DNA of 64,000 nucleotides from Nageia nagi (Eukaryota > Pinophyta), in assembly GCA_050084985.1 (NCBI GenBank), contig JBITNC010000001.1, positions 9,176,001 through 9,240,000 of the forward strand, read 5' to 3'. Every line of letters starts with the position of its first letter. The stretch's first letter is position 1. A program made the translations under genes and the position numbers. The notes under the pieces were generated by a model. The model saw nothing but the letters and a program-made list of their open reading frames with translations. It was not told where the DNA came from and made no database searches. Below, piece after piece: positions 12,280 to 24,690 of this stretch.

Positions 12280-12600
12280 AATTTTACTTTTCATAGTTTT
12301 AATTTTAGAGCGATCTTAATAGCTAATATTAAGGCCTCATATTCAACATTATTATTTATACAAGGAAAATTTAATTTGGATGAGTATGGAATTGGTATTC
12401 CTTGAGGAGTGACAAATAGAACACTGCTCCACCTCCCTTTTCACACTTAGATCCATCAAAATGTATTGTCATATCCCATTCTTCTTCCAATTTTGTTGGT
12501 AAGTCAACATTGTCTAATTGAAATATGTGTTCATCGGGGAATTCTATGATAAGGAGATTATCATCTTGTAAAGGTGCTTTTGCTAAATAATCAGCTATAA
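12280..12600 (-). pseudogene. G1 second RNase H (archaeal type)
   Basis: On the minus strand: KGQVIADYLA, a LEEEWDMTIHFDGSKCEKGGGA motif (catalytic Asp in FDGS), then a decayed body with stops. The position between the first RNase H and integrase is diagnostic for Tat elements. It matches the fragment of G0 at 3080 in kind. Confidence 0.75.
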
Positions 12601-12661
12601 CTTGACCTTTGATGGATTTTTAACTAATGAATTGTAAATCAAATTTAGTTAAATACATGAT

Positions 12662-13260
12662 TCATTTTAATGTTCTTGTATTTTGGTAAGTTTTATTCAT
12701 CATATATTTAAGGGAATCAACTTTTACAATAACATAGGTAGTATGGTTTAACATGTAATACCTAAGTTTTTTCATTATGAAAATGATGCCTAAACATAGT
12801 TTTTCCATATATACATACTTAATTTCATAAGTTTTTTCATTATGAAAATGATGCCTAAACATAGTTTTTCCATATATACATACTTAATTTCATAATCCAC
12901 TAGTGTTTAATTAAGGTAATATATAGCTTGCTCTTTGTTGTGTTCATTCTTTTGAGCAAGCATAATACCTAATGCATTTTCTATTGTTGATGAATAGAGC
13001 AAAAACATTCCATTGGCTCATGGAGGAATTAATACTGGTGGTGTTAATAAATATTGTTTAATTTCATCTAGAGCTTCTTATTGTTCTTTATCCTAATAAA
13101 AAATGGTTTGCTTTTTTAATAATTTAGTAAAGGGTATACATTTATCTGACAATTGTGAAATAAAATGTCTGATTGCTTGTAATTTTCCTTGCAAAATTTG
13201 CAATTAGTTAATATTGAAAGGAGGAGGCATATTTGCTATTGCTTTAATTTTATTAGGATC
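12662..13260 (-). pseudogene. G1 first RNase H, with internal duplication
   Basis: Gypsy-type RNase H that follows reverse transcriptase. Seen: ALGIMLAQKNEHNKEQAIYYL, then MKKLRYYMLNHTTYVIVKVD and LKYMMNKT. A 65-bp tandem duplication (12,764-12,893) repeats part of the domain and shifts the frame. Several stops upstream of it. Confidence 0.75.
12764..12893. repeat. 65-bp tandem duplication in G1 RNase H
   Basis: Two adjacent, essentially identical 65-bp units (starting at 12,764 and 12,829), beginning AAGTTTTTTCATTATGAAAA. Since 65 is not a multiple of three, one copy throws the RNase H frame out. The near identity of the copies suggests an event later than most of the point decay. Confidence 0.9.
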
Positions 13261-13272
13261 TATTTTGATTCC

Positions 13273-14205
13273 TCATTTAGATACAATGAATCCTAATAGT
13301 TTTCCTGAAGTTACTCCAAAAACACATTTCTTTGGGTTAAGATGAACATTAAATTCTAACAATCTATCACATATTTTTATCAATATCTCAGAATGTTGTT
13401 CTCCTATTTTAGACTTAGCCAATAAGTCATCGACATAATCTTCTATGATATCATGCATATAATCATGAAAGATGTATGTTGTTGCTCTTTGATATGTTGC
13501 TCTAGAATTTTTAAGACCAAAGGACATTACTTTATAATAAATTCCCCATGGTGTTATAAATGCAATTTTATGTTGGTCTTTAGGAGCAACTTTTATTTGA
13601 TTATAACCAAAAAATCCATCCATAAGTGAAAGCATTTCATGTCCTTCCATGGCATCCACTAAATTATCTATATTGGGAAGTGGGAAATCATCCTTAGGAC
13701 ATGCTTTATTTAAATACCTAAAATCGGTATAGATATGAATTTTTCCATTTGGTTTCTTTATAGGAACCATGTTTAAAATCCATTCTAAATAATCAATTAA
13801 TTGTATAAATTTGGCATCTAATAATTTTTGTAATTATTCTTTTACCATCAAGGCTATTTATTGTAGGATTCATTTTTGTAACTTTTGCTTAATAGGTTTA
13901 GCATCATCTTTAAGACCTAGATTGTGAACAACCAAATTGATAACTATACTAGGCATATCTTCATATGTCCATGCAAATATGGCCTATTTTTCTTTCAAAA
14001 TAGATGTAAATAACTTTTTCTCTTCTTCTATTAAAGATTTTCCTAATTGAATAATTTTAGGTTTAGTAAAATCATCACTAATATTAACATCCATAGTTTC
14101 TTCAATTACTATATGTGATCCTTCTTCTAATTGATTGGGTAAAAGGATCCAAGTTTTATCATTTAAATCATATTCTTCTACTTCTCCAACTTGGCTTTCA
14201 ATCAA
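13273..14205 (-). pseudogene. G1 reverse transcriptase
   Basis: Central RT domain of a Gypsy element, copying element RNA to DNA. 165 codons are open (13,273-13,770): VPIKKPNGKIH, DFRYLNKACPKDDFPLPNID, FGYNQIKVAP, then the catalytic YVDD box (about 13,425-13,436), intact. The part before it (13,984-14,205) is the protease-RT linker, acidic and ending in IEEEKKLF, with stops between. RNase H follows. The finger region is broken, so no active enzyme. Confidence 0.85.
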
Positions 14206-16151
14206 AGTTGAATTTAATTTTACTTTGGATTACAAAGATACATGTTTTATATTTTCGATGTTGATTTGTTAAATTTGAACCATACTGATTGATATATCAT
14301 TATTAAATAAATAATTAGGTATCAACTTATCAAATTTACTATCATCATTTGATTTTAATGGATGATAAAGGTAAAGAGATTCTTCAAATGTGAGATTTTT
14401 AGGCTATAATTCTATAATTTTGTTTATTTGAATTATATTTTGTTTTACTCTTATATCCTAATCCCATCTTATTTGTAGGCATTTGATAATACATGTATAT
14501 CACATGTCATGGGCCTTATTCATATCATCCTAATATGTATCCTTTTCCAATGGCATGTATCAAAATATCATTGGACAAAAGATTGCACATAGGGTGACAA
14601 ATAGTCCAAAAAATTACAAAATGGTTCTTCACTAATTTTAGGAATAGATTGTTCATCAGGTTTATCAATTCCTGCATATACAAATAATGTTTGATTAGGC
14701 TTTTCAACTAGTGAAACAAGTTGTCCTACACCACTTGATTCTTGATAAGGTCATCCAATTTCTTAAGTAGTGGGAATAAGACATGAAATTTTGTGGTTGA
14801 TTTTGTTTACCACTTAAAGCCAATCCTTGTGTTGATTTGTAATGGGAATTTACTTGTATGTTTTGTGCTTGTGATGTTAAGGTTTGTGCTTTTGGAGTTT
14901 GTAATACTGATATTGTACTTTGAATTGGTTGACTTATTATATGAACAATATTGGCTTATTCTTGATACATTGGTTATTTTCCTTTTTGTTGCACTTGTAC
15001 CACATGACCTTGTGTTTGCACTTGTGGTCTTATAGGAGTTTGACTTTATTGAGGCATATCCAATATATATTCATATCTAGGTGTTTTAGGATTTTGATTT
15101 TCTTATGGCATACCTAAATTATATTGTATTTGTGATGGCATTTGGATTTGTTGGATCATCTCTAATGTATTTTTTATTTGAGATGGAAATTGTTGTTGAA
15201 TATCAGAAGATTGTAATACAACTTGAGGATCTCCTATCTATTGAAAATGTATTGGATATTATTGAGTAAACTTAATTAACTCTTGTTCCTTTTTTGCTTC
15301 TAAAGCTCAATCATATCCTTGTAAATTTTATCGAAACTCTTCTTGTGTAAGTTTTGGTAATGCTTTTTCCTTTGTATGCATATATGGAGGAATTGGTTGT
15401 AACATTAGTCATTTACTACTACATTCTTGTAACTTTGATAATTTTTTAAATGGCACAATTTGTGAATTTGAATGCATTGTTTATGTAACAAGATTATTAT
15501 AAGGGTTTTGTTCAGGTTGCAAAAGCTGATAAGGATTATAAAATGAAGTAAATCATTCTAAATTTTATGACACAAGACTAGCTATATGTATAGATACCTT
15601 ATCTCTCTTGAAATTGTTGATGGTGTATAATTTGATCATCTAATGTAGGAAAGAACAAATGAACCATCTGATAAATATTTCTTAACCTTTACATACTTTG
15701 GTTTAAACACTCCCTTTCTTAATACAAGTTCAACTATATGTGTACTCGATGGGAGTTTTAATTCGTTTGGAATTCATATAGAAGATTTTAAAGGCAATTC
15801 ATCTAAATCATAATGAGTACTACATGGAGAAAGACTATGAACATGAGGAGAAGCTTGAGGTATACGTAATTGAGTTAATTTTCTTCTAGCTTCTATCAAT
15901 GTAAGATCATGCTTTGGATATGTTTCTTGTGTTGTATTAAGTCTTTCAATATTTTCTTTTTCAAAAGATGCTTGAATTGGATTAGTTTCAAAATCTTTTG
16001 GATACACTTATTGAAGTAATGGTGCAATATTTGATTCATAATGTGGAACTTGTTGTAGCGAATATAAACTAGTTCTATTTATTTCTTCTAAATTAATGGA
16101 ACTTGGAACTTCTCTACCTTGTTGAGACATTTGTGAACGTGTTTGGACCAT
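14206..16151 (-). pseudogene. G1 gag and protease region
   Basis: Presumed gag start is the minus-strand ATG at 16,151 (MVQTRSQMSQQ), followed by a mostly open N-terminal part to 15,774 with one stop. Further on the frame is Gln- and Pro-rich (about 14,790-15,770), as in linker parts of Tat gag. I could not find a clear zinc knuckle or the DTG/DSG protease motif, so those may be lost or mutated. The start is chosen because it is the first Met after the long leader and opens the longest frame. Confidence 0.55.
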
Positions 16152-17645
16152 ATTTCAAAAACATACAACATAACTAAGCTATATTTTTTAACTTTTGTGT
16201 TTTTTATGTGTACAAGAAAACAATTGTGCACAAACATCCTACATGCGTGCATATACTTATTAGCATGTTTTTTTTTTAATGTAATTTAGTTTTTCCTAAA
16301 TTTGTTGTTCTATTCAGGTATTTTAATAGCATAGGCTAGTATTACTAAAGGATTTCTAAAGCAAAGTCACAGCTTGGTACCTAAAAATATACTTACACTT
16401 TACAAATAAAAATAAAATAAAATATAAAAGTCTCATGAAATGCAACTTAACAAATAAAATATACTTATGCAAACTATCCCTCCTAAGCATTCATGTCTAT
16501 TTTTATATTTATTTTAATGTGATACAAATAGAATTTTAATTAAATGAATCTTAATCTAAAAACCCTCATTGTTCTTTTTAGTTATTATGTTAAGTGAGAT
16601 TTATTAACCAACTTTAAATGAGATTCATTAACTCCTTCCAGTTGTGGAAGTATTATGTGTGATAAATTACCTCTTCTTACTAGTCACATTCAACCTTCGA
16701 CCTCCATTGGAGTGGTAAGGGTAGACATAGTAAGAAGCCATTATGTGTAGATAAATTAATTAAAATGAGATTCAATTACTCCTCTAAGAGTCACATATCC
16801 CTTTGAGCTCCATTGGAGTGGTTAGGCAAGACATCTTCAAGAGTGTTAATGTGAGGTTCATTCCAAAACAAAGTGAATTCCTTTTCTCTTTCATTCTTTT
16901 CTCAGCTTTCTTAGGATCACTAATAGTGTAAGAGTAGAGGCTTAATTAGCAAATGAAAGTTTTAAGTGTGAAAATGATCCCAAATAATTAATGTACTATT
17001 TTAATGATTTAACTACCCAAAATCTTAATTCTTTTACCTTAAGTTCATTCCAAACTTAATTATGATTCATTTACCCATTCCAATTATGGAAGTAACTTAA
17101 TTCATTTCTTTCCAAATTATGTGAAAATATGAAAAAAGTTCATTTATTTTTTATTATAAAATCCATTCTAGTCACCTAAGATCACCTTTTAGTGCAAAGG
17201 GAGAGCATATGTGGATAAGATAACAAAAATTTTTAAATGAGTATAACGATCCCTAAAAGAAACCCCAAAAAAACTTAAATATCAAATAACTTTTCATATG
17301 TAAAATAACTTTAACATTTCATCTACCCTTTCTTGTATGCACTCTAAGGAAAGAAATCATAGGCAAATTGTATATTGTTTGCCTCTTTTCATTTAGTGCC
17401 TAGATACTGAAATGTTAAAGGGTATTATGGCACCTATATTCCAATTGCTAACATTTTGTATCAATTTCTGGCATTCAATATCAATCATCGATGTCCGGCT
17501 ATAATCGCTAATGTTTCCTATAGAGTTCCTACAAAAACATAGATTATAGAATTTGAAGTTAGCAAACTGGATAAATCAAATTGATAATAGATGATAGAGA
17601 AATTAGAATTAAATATGATAAAGCAAACTCTATGTCTTCAGAGGT
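16152..17645 (-). other. G1 leader (5' UTR)
   Basis: 1.5 kb between primer-binding site and gag. AT-rich, no ORF. Around 16,600-16,860 a segment containing CTCCATTGGAGTGGT occurs twice, an imperfect duplication of about 120 bp. Leader would hold packaging and dimer signals, but none can be pointed to. Confidence 0.5.
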
Positions 17646-17663
17646 GCCCTCCTTCTAGCACCA
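17646..17663 (-). other. G1 primer-binding site
   Basis: Four bases inside the right LTR, the minus strand reads TGGTGCTAGAAGGAGGGC. TGG start and spacing fit a tRNA primer-binding site. It is not the tRNA-iMet type used by the Copia elements here; the tRNA is not assigned. Confidence 0.6.
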
Positions 17664-17667
17664 AAAA

Positions 17668-18552
17668 TGTCAGTCAGAAAATCAACCTTGTTAGCAAATA
17701 AGACAAACATAGTTAATACAAACTAAAATTTTATTAATTTTTTGAAATACCTTGATATTATAGATTTCATATCACTAGATCTAATTGCCTTGTAAAAGGG
17801 CTTTTCTCAAAATGTATATATAAAATAAACTATATGGAGTATATAGATGGAGGGTTGTTGATGACCCTTATCAGAACTCTAGTGATTGAGATGAAATCCT
17901 AACACCCAATATCAATTCATTGGTGATTGTGTGATTTTAAATTTTGTGATTAATTTGAATCACTCTCAGGTTCTAGATTTTTGTCATTTTTATATATGAT
18001 GTCTTTAAATTATGCTATGTCTTAACACTTGTGAATCCTACATATATGCTCAAACAACACATTAAAATATACCTATACTTTTTTAGAAATCTTAACATAA
18101 GGAAGAAAAACATATAAAAATAATCAAATTGAAATAAACCTCATAGTTCTATCTTCATTTTAGCAGCATAAGTCTACTTCAATTTTCCCCCTCATGTTTT
18201 TGTCTATCTGCTTCATGTATTTATAGATTTTTTTAATGGGCATTTTTGGAATTCTAGAAGGCTGAAAAAGGGGAGTCAAAGTTTATCACCAACTTAAAAT
18301 AACCAAAGGAAATTCACATCTAGTGAAAACATAGGTAATGACTAACCCTCTCTATCCATACTTTTGCAAAGAGGATGAAACTTACAATTCATTTTCTATT
18401 TTTTGAGTTTTGATTTTTCCATTGCAGAGTCATCGATGATCATAAGTGAATGTTAGTGACCTTACTAATTGCTAGTGATTGTATCCTAGTCATCGATGTT
18501 TTAAGTCTTTTGATTTTTTAACGTATAAGTGGATCATATTTCGATGTCTACA
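17668..18552 (-). repeat. G1 5' LTR (right copy)
   Basis: 885-bp partner of 3537-4421. On the minus strand it starts TGTAGACAT, carries the promoter side of the element, and ends CA at 17,668. Same length as its partner despite many substitutions. Confidence 0.9.
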
Positions 18553-18557
18553 TGAAG

Positions 18558-19763
18558 TACATACATGTCACCTTGACATAGAAAGTGACCCTCAATAATG
18601 GTATGTTAATATTTATAATTATTTGAAAGATCAAACAATTCCATCAAATTTGGATAGAAATGACAAATTTAGATTAAAGAGGATAGCTGTGAAGTATGTG
18701 ATTATTGGTGAAGTATTATATAGTAGGTCATTTGATGGAGCTTTGTTGAGATGTCTGCACAACATGAAACAACAACAACATTAGAACAAGCACATGAGGG
18801 GTTGTATGGAGGACATTTTCATGCAAAAGCATTATACACTAAGCTTTTATGAATTGGTTACTATTGGCCTAAAATCGAAGAGGATTGCAAGAATCATGTT
18901 AAAACCAATTTATAGTATCAAAAACATGTAAATTTGGAGAAATAACTAACTCAAGAGTTGAATTCCATTGTTTCACCTTGGTTGTTTGCAACTTGGGGCA
19001 TAGATTTGATTAGGCTTATCAACCCATGTTCTAGGAAAGGTTATAAATTCATCCTTATAGCTACAAATTTTACCACAAAATGGTTTGAATCCATTCCAAT
19101 GAAATCGTTCACATAGGAAAAGATCATTGCACTCTTGATAGAGAATATCATAACCAAGTTTGGGGTACCACAAAGGTTGATCACGAATTATGGGCCAAAT
19201 TTTGAAGGTAAATACATGAAAGCCTTTTGTAAAAAGTTTCACATTGCTCAAACATTTTCTTTAGTTTATTAACCTTAAGGAAATAGTCAATCCAAAGCAT
19301 CAAATAAAACCATAAAAAGCATTTTGTCAAAAAATTGGGATAGATACAAGGTAAATTAGCATGAGAAGTTATCGTTTGCATTATGGGCATACATAACAAG
19401 TATTAGAACAACCACTGGAGTAATGCCAATTTTGTTAGTCTATGGAGATGAAGTTATAGTACCATTAGAGTTGGAGCTTCCATCTTTATGAATTTCATTA
19501 CAAGGAGACATATCAAATGAAGAAGCAAGGAAGCCTAGATTGTAATAATTAGAATCACTTGATGAGAAAAGAATTAAGGCAATTGAATATCAAAAAGCTT
19601 ATCATGCAAAATTGAAAAGGGCATTTGGAAAGAAGGTCAAACCAAAGGAATTCAAGGTGGGAGACTTGGTACTAAAATAAAATATTAACAAGATAACTAC
19701 AAATGATGAAGTAAAAGGAAAATTTGAACCAAATTGGATGGGCCCATTTGTTGTAGTTGAAGT
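18558..19763 (+). pseudogene. G0 integrase (continuation of split element)
   Basis: Plus-strand Gypsy integrase with stops. Seen: YYWPKIEEDCKNH (zinc-binding region), FATWGIDLI (first catalytic Asp), KFGVPQRLITNYGPNF (second Asp now Tyr), a QSKASNKTIKS segment, RTTTGVMPILLVYGDEVIVPLELELPS, and the C-terminal FEPNWMGPFVVVEV. It joins in sense to the RNase H at 2830-3531 across G1. The C-terminus is cut by the C0 LTR after EPNWMGPFVVVEV. Confidence 0.85.
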
Positions 19764-20222
19764 TGATGGATTCAAACCTTAAAGAGTAAAATCTTAATAT
19801 CCCAATATCACTTGAAAGCTCTCTTAATCATCCATATTCAAAGCATCAAAATAATAACCAATCTCACAAATTTGACACACATATAAAGTGGGTCCTCTCA
19901 TGTAAAAAAGTACATCCACTAACTAAGATCTTTCTCATTCACAAAGTACCTCTCTTACAATTCTTCCTACTTCTGCTAACAATCCTAAAGCATAACTACA
20001 CTCCAAACTTGAGTGCAAATTTGAATGAATAAATAAGAATGGAGGCCCTCTATTTATAAGGAAAAATTCTCCCTTTAACCACCCTTATATTGAAGGGTTA
20101 GGTTAAGGTTACATAATATTATATTCACTTAACACTTAAAGGTATCTAAATATATTTCAAGTGTTAAGTGGGTTACATTGAATGAAATATTAATACAAAA
20201 TAATTCATTATACATTCCAACA
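19764..20222 (-). repeat. C0 Copia LTR (3' LTR of an old minus-strand element)
   Basis: 459 bp, TG...CA. It starts TGATGGATTCAAACC and ends ATTCCAACA, close in layout to the C1 LTR (TGATGAATTTAATCC ... ATTCTAACA) with clear matches through the middle (CACTAACTAAGATCTT, TTTATAAGGA). Internally it abuts CTCCCACTTAA, the complement of a polypurine tract. It is inserted in the G0 integrase. The matching right LTR was not found in the window. Confidence 0.75.
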
Positions 20223-20642
20223 CTCCCACTTAATGTAATATTGAGATAGAGTGAAAAAGAGAGAGGAAAGAGAGAGTAAGAGAGAGTTCTCTTCTATAGA
20301 GATACAATTGGAGATAAGAACATTTACATATGTGAGAAATAAGCAAGATCTTAGTTTGAAACTCACTACTTTACCATTTGACAAAATGGTTTACAATACG
20401 ATCATTAAAAAAAATTGGTTTCACTATACAAATTATTCATTCAATAAGAAGTTGACATAATGAGTCTCCATGAGCCTACCCACCTGAAGCAAATATCCTA
20501 CATGCTACAAGAAGCTCATAAATAAGATAAATCAAATGCATCATTCATATAAGATAAATAAATTAAGTAATGAGTATTTATTCATACTTCATTCCCCTTT
20601 ATGATCAATGTTACCATCCTAAGCAATTATATAGGTTTATAT
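20223..20642 (-). other. C0 3' internal region, cut by C1
   Basis: Non-coding region that aligns by eye with C1 21,113-21,500 (shared TTAATGTAATATTG, GCAAGATCTTAGTTTGA, TTTGACAAAATGG). It is the 3' UTR of C0. The C1 insertion point lies at its right end, TSD TATAT. Confidence 0.7.
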
Positions 20643-21112
20643 TGATGAATTTAATCCTTTTTGAATAAAATCTAAACTACTAAGATCTCATGGAGGTTCA
20701 TAAAACATCAATACAAAAACTCAATAACATAAGACAATCTCACAAATAACACAAGATATAAGTGGTTCCTCCCTCCTTGGGAGTATGTCCACTAACTAAG
20801 ATCTTCTTATTCTAAATGACTCTCTTACAAAATATCTCCTCTCTCTTCAAACTCTATTCCTAGCTTTACAACAATTCCAATACAATGAGAGGAGGGGTAC
20901 CTCTCAATTTATAAGGAGAAACCCATCTTTTAACCTTCCTTTAACCCAAGGATAAGGTTAAAGATGTTTCTATTTTAATCCTATTTCTAAATTTATTTCT
21001 CTTTCTATTTTTATTCCCTTGATGCTTTAAGATATCTAAAGATACTTTAAGCATTAAGTGAAATTATATTTAAAGAGAAATATAATACAATATTACATTA
21101 TAAATTCTAACA
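20643..21112 (-). repeat. C1 3' LTR (left copy)
   Basis: 470-bp LTR pairing with 27,697-28,162. Minus-strand start is TGTTAGAATTTATAATG and the end is ATTCATCA. On the internal side the minus strand reads TTAAGGGAGAG (21,113-21,123), the polypurine tract. Confidence 0.9.
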
Positions 21113-22124
21113 CTCTCCCTTAATGTAATATTGGGATAGAGCTTAAAGAAAGAAGAGAGAGTAAGAGAAAGAGAGTTCTCATCCAAAAAGATACAAGCAA
21201 AGATGAGAACTTTTACATCATTGAAAAATAAGCAAGATCTTAGTTTGAGACTCATTACAACACCATTTGACAAAATGGCTTACAATACAATCATTAACAC
21301 TAACTAGTTTCACTGTAAGTATAGTTGATTAACATTGAGTTGATATGTGAGCCTCCATGAGCTATAAAGTAACTTACATTTCAAGATGAAACTTTCAAGC
21401 TACAAGAAGCTCATAAATATGACCAATTTGATGCATTATGTAAATACTTATATCAATCATAAGATAAATGAACTAAGTAATGCCATCCATAAACTGATCA
21501 ATGATGCACTATAAGTCATCACAAAGATGCCAAGCTAATACTTATAGTCATATGTTATATATTAGAAACATGTGTTGATCAAATATGAGCATATGCATAT
21601 TTAACAAACTCACATATGGATAACCAAACATTGCCAACAAACAGATATCGATTCCTCATATAGTGATAACAAAAAAATGTACCATGAGTTGCTCACAAAG
21701 AGTGAACTAACCACAAAGGTATACATTTAGATCAACACTATACAACAAAAAATCCTCCTAAGGATGAATTTATCATAACATATATGAATTCATAAATATG
21801 AATTCATACTTCACTCCCCCTTGAGGACAAATTCAAACTTCACTACCATAAGAAACTACCAAAGTGAGGACATAAAGTTTCTTAACATGGCTAGTGAATA
21901 AATTAGGAGAGACAAATTTAGATGAACATGGCTATAGTTGTTGCATTAAGAACTTTCTCATTGATACAATGTGCTTGGATGTGCGATACACTATAAGTCA
22001 TCTAAGCTCATACTTATAGTTACCAAGAGAGGAATGTATAAACACAAGATACAAACCAAACAAAAGTTGAACAACTTTATTGATAAGGAAGAAATGACAA
22101 TGAATTCAATCAGAATTCAATATT
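21113..22124 (-). other. C1 3' untranslated region
   Basis: About 1 kb of AT-rich non-coding sequence after RNase H. It begins with the polypurine tract. Parts of it (about 21,530-21,800) match 28,300-28,620 of C0, including CTCACATATGGATAACCAAA. Confidence 0.6.
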
Positions 22125-23640
22125 TACTTCTCTTTTAAGGGCAACTTCACCAACCTATTAGACTCCCTAAGCTTACAAAATTGAGCTTCAAGAAGGGGTT
22201 TGGTGAATAGATCAACAAAGTTTAGGACTGATGGACAATACTACAAGTGTAAAAGACCACCCAAAACCTTCTCTCTAATGAAGTTAACTTGGATTTCTAT
22301 GTGCTTTGTTCTCTAATGGAAAATAGGATTCTTTGCAAAAGCAATAATCAATCGATTATTTGAAGAAATTTGAGATGGAAGAACTTGCTCATACCCAACT
22401 TCTTTCATAATATGCCTCAACCAGATAGCTTCCTGGGTTGTAAGTGATATTGCACAATATTTAACCTTAGTGGTGGAGAGTACAGTAGTAGGCTGCTTCT
22501 TGGAAGCCTAAGAGATAGCACCTGAACCAAGACTAAACACATAAAAAGAGATTAATTTTCTATCATATGTATCTTCCCCATAATCAGAATCTAAGAATCC
22601 TAAGAGAACAAATAAGGGCAACTTGGCATATTTGAGAGTAAGATCTTTAGTGCTCGTGACATACCTCAAAATTTTCTTAATAGCATTGAAGTGCTCAACA
22701 TATGGTTTTTGCATAAAGTGAGCCATCAAATTCATGAAAAAGGTAATATTTGGCCTGAAGATAATTAAATAAAGAAGACTACCAATAAGTTGCCTATAAG
22801 CTGTAGCATCTACCAATTGAGAGTTGGAACTAAGAGAGATAGAGATTCCAGGAGAGACTAGGATTGCAACATGCTTGCATTATTCCATACCAAACTTTTG
22901 CAAGATATCTGAGATATACTTGGATTAATTGAGGTAAGTACAATTTTGATATTGGTACACTTGCATACCAAGGTAGTAGTGCAATAGAACAAAGTCTTTC
23001 ATATTAAAGGTTGCCTTAAGTTTGGAGATGCACTCTTGGATGAAGACTATATTGTTCCCTATAATCAACAAATTATCAATATAAAGAAGAATCAAGATTA
23101 AGTCTTGTCCTTGGTTGAGCACATAAAGATCTATATTAGAGAAGCATTTAGAAAAGCTAATGTCCTTAAAAAATCCTGAAATCTTATGGTACCAAGCCTT
23201 AGATGCTTGCATAAGTCCATAAAAACACTTCTTTAATTTGCAAATAAAAGATTCTTTACCTTCGACAACAAACCTTTTTGGTTGATTCATGTAGATTTTT
23301 ACATCTAAGTCACTATTGAGAAAAATGCTCTTGATATCAAGTTGAAAAACCTTCCATCCTTGAGCTGCTGAAAGAGCAAGAATTACCCTAACAATAGGCA
23401 TCTTTTTCATTGGAGCAAAGGTTTCCTAATAATCAAATCCATATTTTTGAGCAAAACCTTTGGCTAATAACCTTGCTTTGTATTTTTTAGTTTCTCCAAC
23501 TAAATTATATTTGACCTTATAAACCCATTTATTACCAATCACATTGCGTTCATTAGGATAAGTAACCAAATCCCAAGTTTGATTCTTTATTAGAACCTCA
23601 TACTCCACTTTCATAGCATTCATCCAACATCTTGCTTGGA
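22125..23640 (-). pseudogene. C1 reverse transcriptase and RNase H
   Basis: Copia RT (RVT_2). Seen: QTWDLVTYPNERNVIGNKWVYKVK, a RLLAKGFAQ stretch, VFQLDIKSIFLNSDLD, CFYGLMQASKAWY, then the catalytic box as YIDN instead of YVDD (about 23,069-23,083), a Gly-x-Gln-Val segment and a YRQLIGSLLYL stretch. RNase H follows with SDYGEDTYDRKLIS, then stops, ending near 22,125. Frames are broken at about 23,420, 22,920 and 22,505. With Asn in place of the second catalytic Asp the RT would be inactive. Confidence 0.85.
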
Positions 23641-23699
23641 AGCTTCTTTAAATGATGAGGGCTCATTCTTACTATCAATGTTGGCAAACAAGGATTTAC

Positions 23700-24690
23700 T
23701 TAGTGTCATACTTCTTATTATCCTTTTTGTTTGGGATTTTTGTTCCTTAGGTGATAAATTTATATTGGCATCCATCCATAAAGGTGCAACAAAAGAATCC
23801 TCATCCTTATCTAGGTTTTCACAAGAAGCAGATTCTTTAGGAATTTTGTTGAACTTGACATCCCTGGAGATAAAAATTGCTCTAGCGGAAGGTTGATATA
23901 GCTTTTAGCCTCTATGTTGATTATCATAACCAACAAAGATACACTTTTTTGATCTCTTATCTATCTTCTTCCTTTTCTCGAGAATAATAAAGGCATAAGC
24001 ATTACAACCAAAGATCCTAAAGTGAGAGATGTTAGGTTTCTTTCATGTCTATGCTTCATATGGAGTTTTTTCTTCAACTACTTTCATAGAACATCTATTT
24101 AAGATGTAGATTGCCATATTTATAGCTTCACCCCATAAGAAGCTAGGAAGATCACCCAACATACATCTAGTCATTTCATGAATTGTTCTATTCTTTCTTT
24201 CGACTACATCATTTTGCTAAGGAGTATAAGGGTTGTAAACTACCCTTTGATTCCATACTTGGTACAATAATCATTGAATTTATTGCTATTATACTTACTC
24301 CCATTATCAGATCTTAACATCTTGATTTTGAATCTAGACTAATTTTCTACCAAGGCTTTAAAATCTTTGAATCTATCAAAGGTTTGATCCTTTTGTTCTA
24401 AAAGATAACCAAATATCATCTTACTAAAGTCATTAATAAAGGTCAAAACATAAGATGCTCCCCCTATAAACTTAATTGGAAATGGACCCATCAAATATGA
24501 ATGCACAAGCTAAAGAAGTTGAGTTGCTCTAGTTGCCTTATCCTTAGCAAATTTTTATTGATTCATTTTACCTAGAATGCATTTCTTATAAAGACTAATT
24601 GTAGGTGATATTGCAGGAAAACCTTTCACAAGTTCATGATATTTCATATCTTGAATGTTTTTATGGTTAAGGTGGCCTAAAATATGGTGC
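23700..24690 (-). pseudogene. C1 integrase
   Basis: Copia integrase read through stops on the minus strand: a HHILGHLNHKN zinc-binding start (about 24,680), GPFPIKFIGGASYVLTFINDFSK in the first catalytic region, then MLRSDNGSKYNSNKF (second Asp present) and a decayed remainder to a linker near 23,700. Many stops; gene dead. Confidence 0.75.

Larger units (their letters stand above)
3537..18552 (-). mobile_element. G1: complete Tat-type Ty3/Gypsy LTR retrotransposon
   Basis: 15.0-kb element with two LTRs of equal length (885 bp) ending TG...CA, flanked by 5-bp duplications TGAAA (3532-3536) and TGAAG (18,553-18,557). On the minus strand the order is LTR, primer-binding site, leader, gag, RT, RNase H, a second archaeal-type RNase H, integrase, unknown ORFs, an antisense PMD frame, polypurine tract, LTR. 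The double RNase H places it in the Tat group of non-chromovirus Gypsy elements (family knowledge). It is inserted in the pol of G0. The LTRs differ at roughly one base in eight to ten in stretches compared by eye, so the insertion is old. Coding parts are broken. Confidence 0.9.

Noticed and set aside
2830-19763. Idea that the RT and RNase H pieces are an integrated plant pararetrovirus
   Set aside because: LTRs, integrase, primer-binding site and target duplication identify LTR retrotransposons; no movement or coat protein motif was seen.
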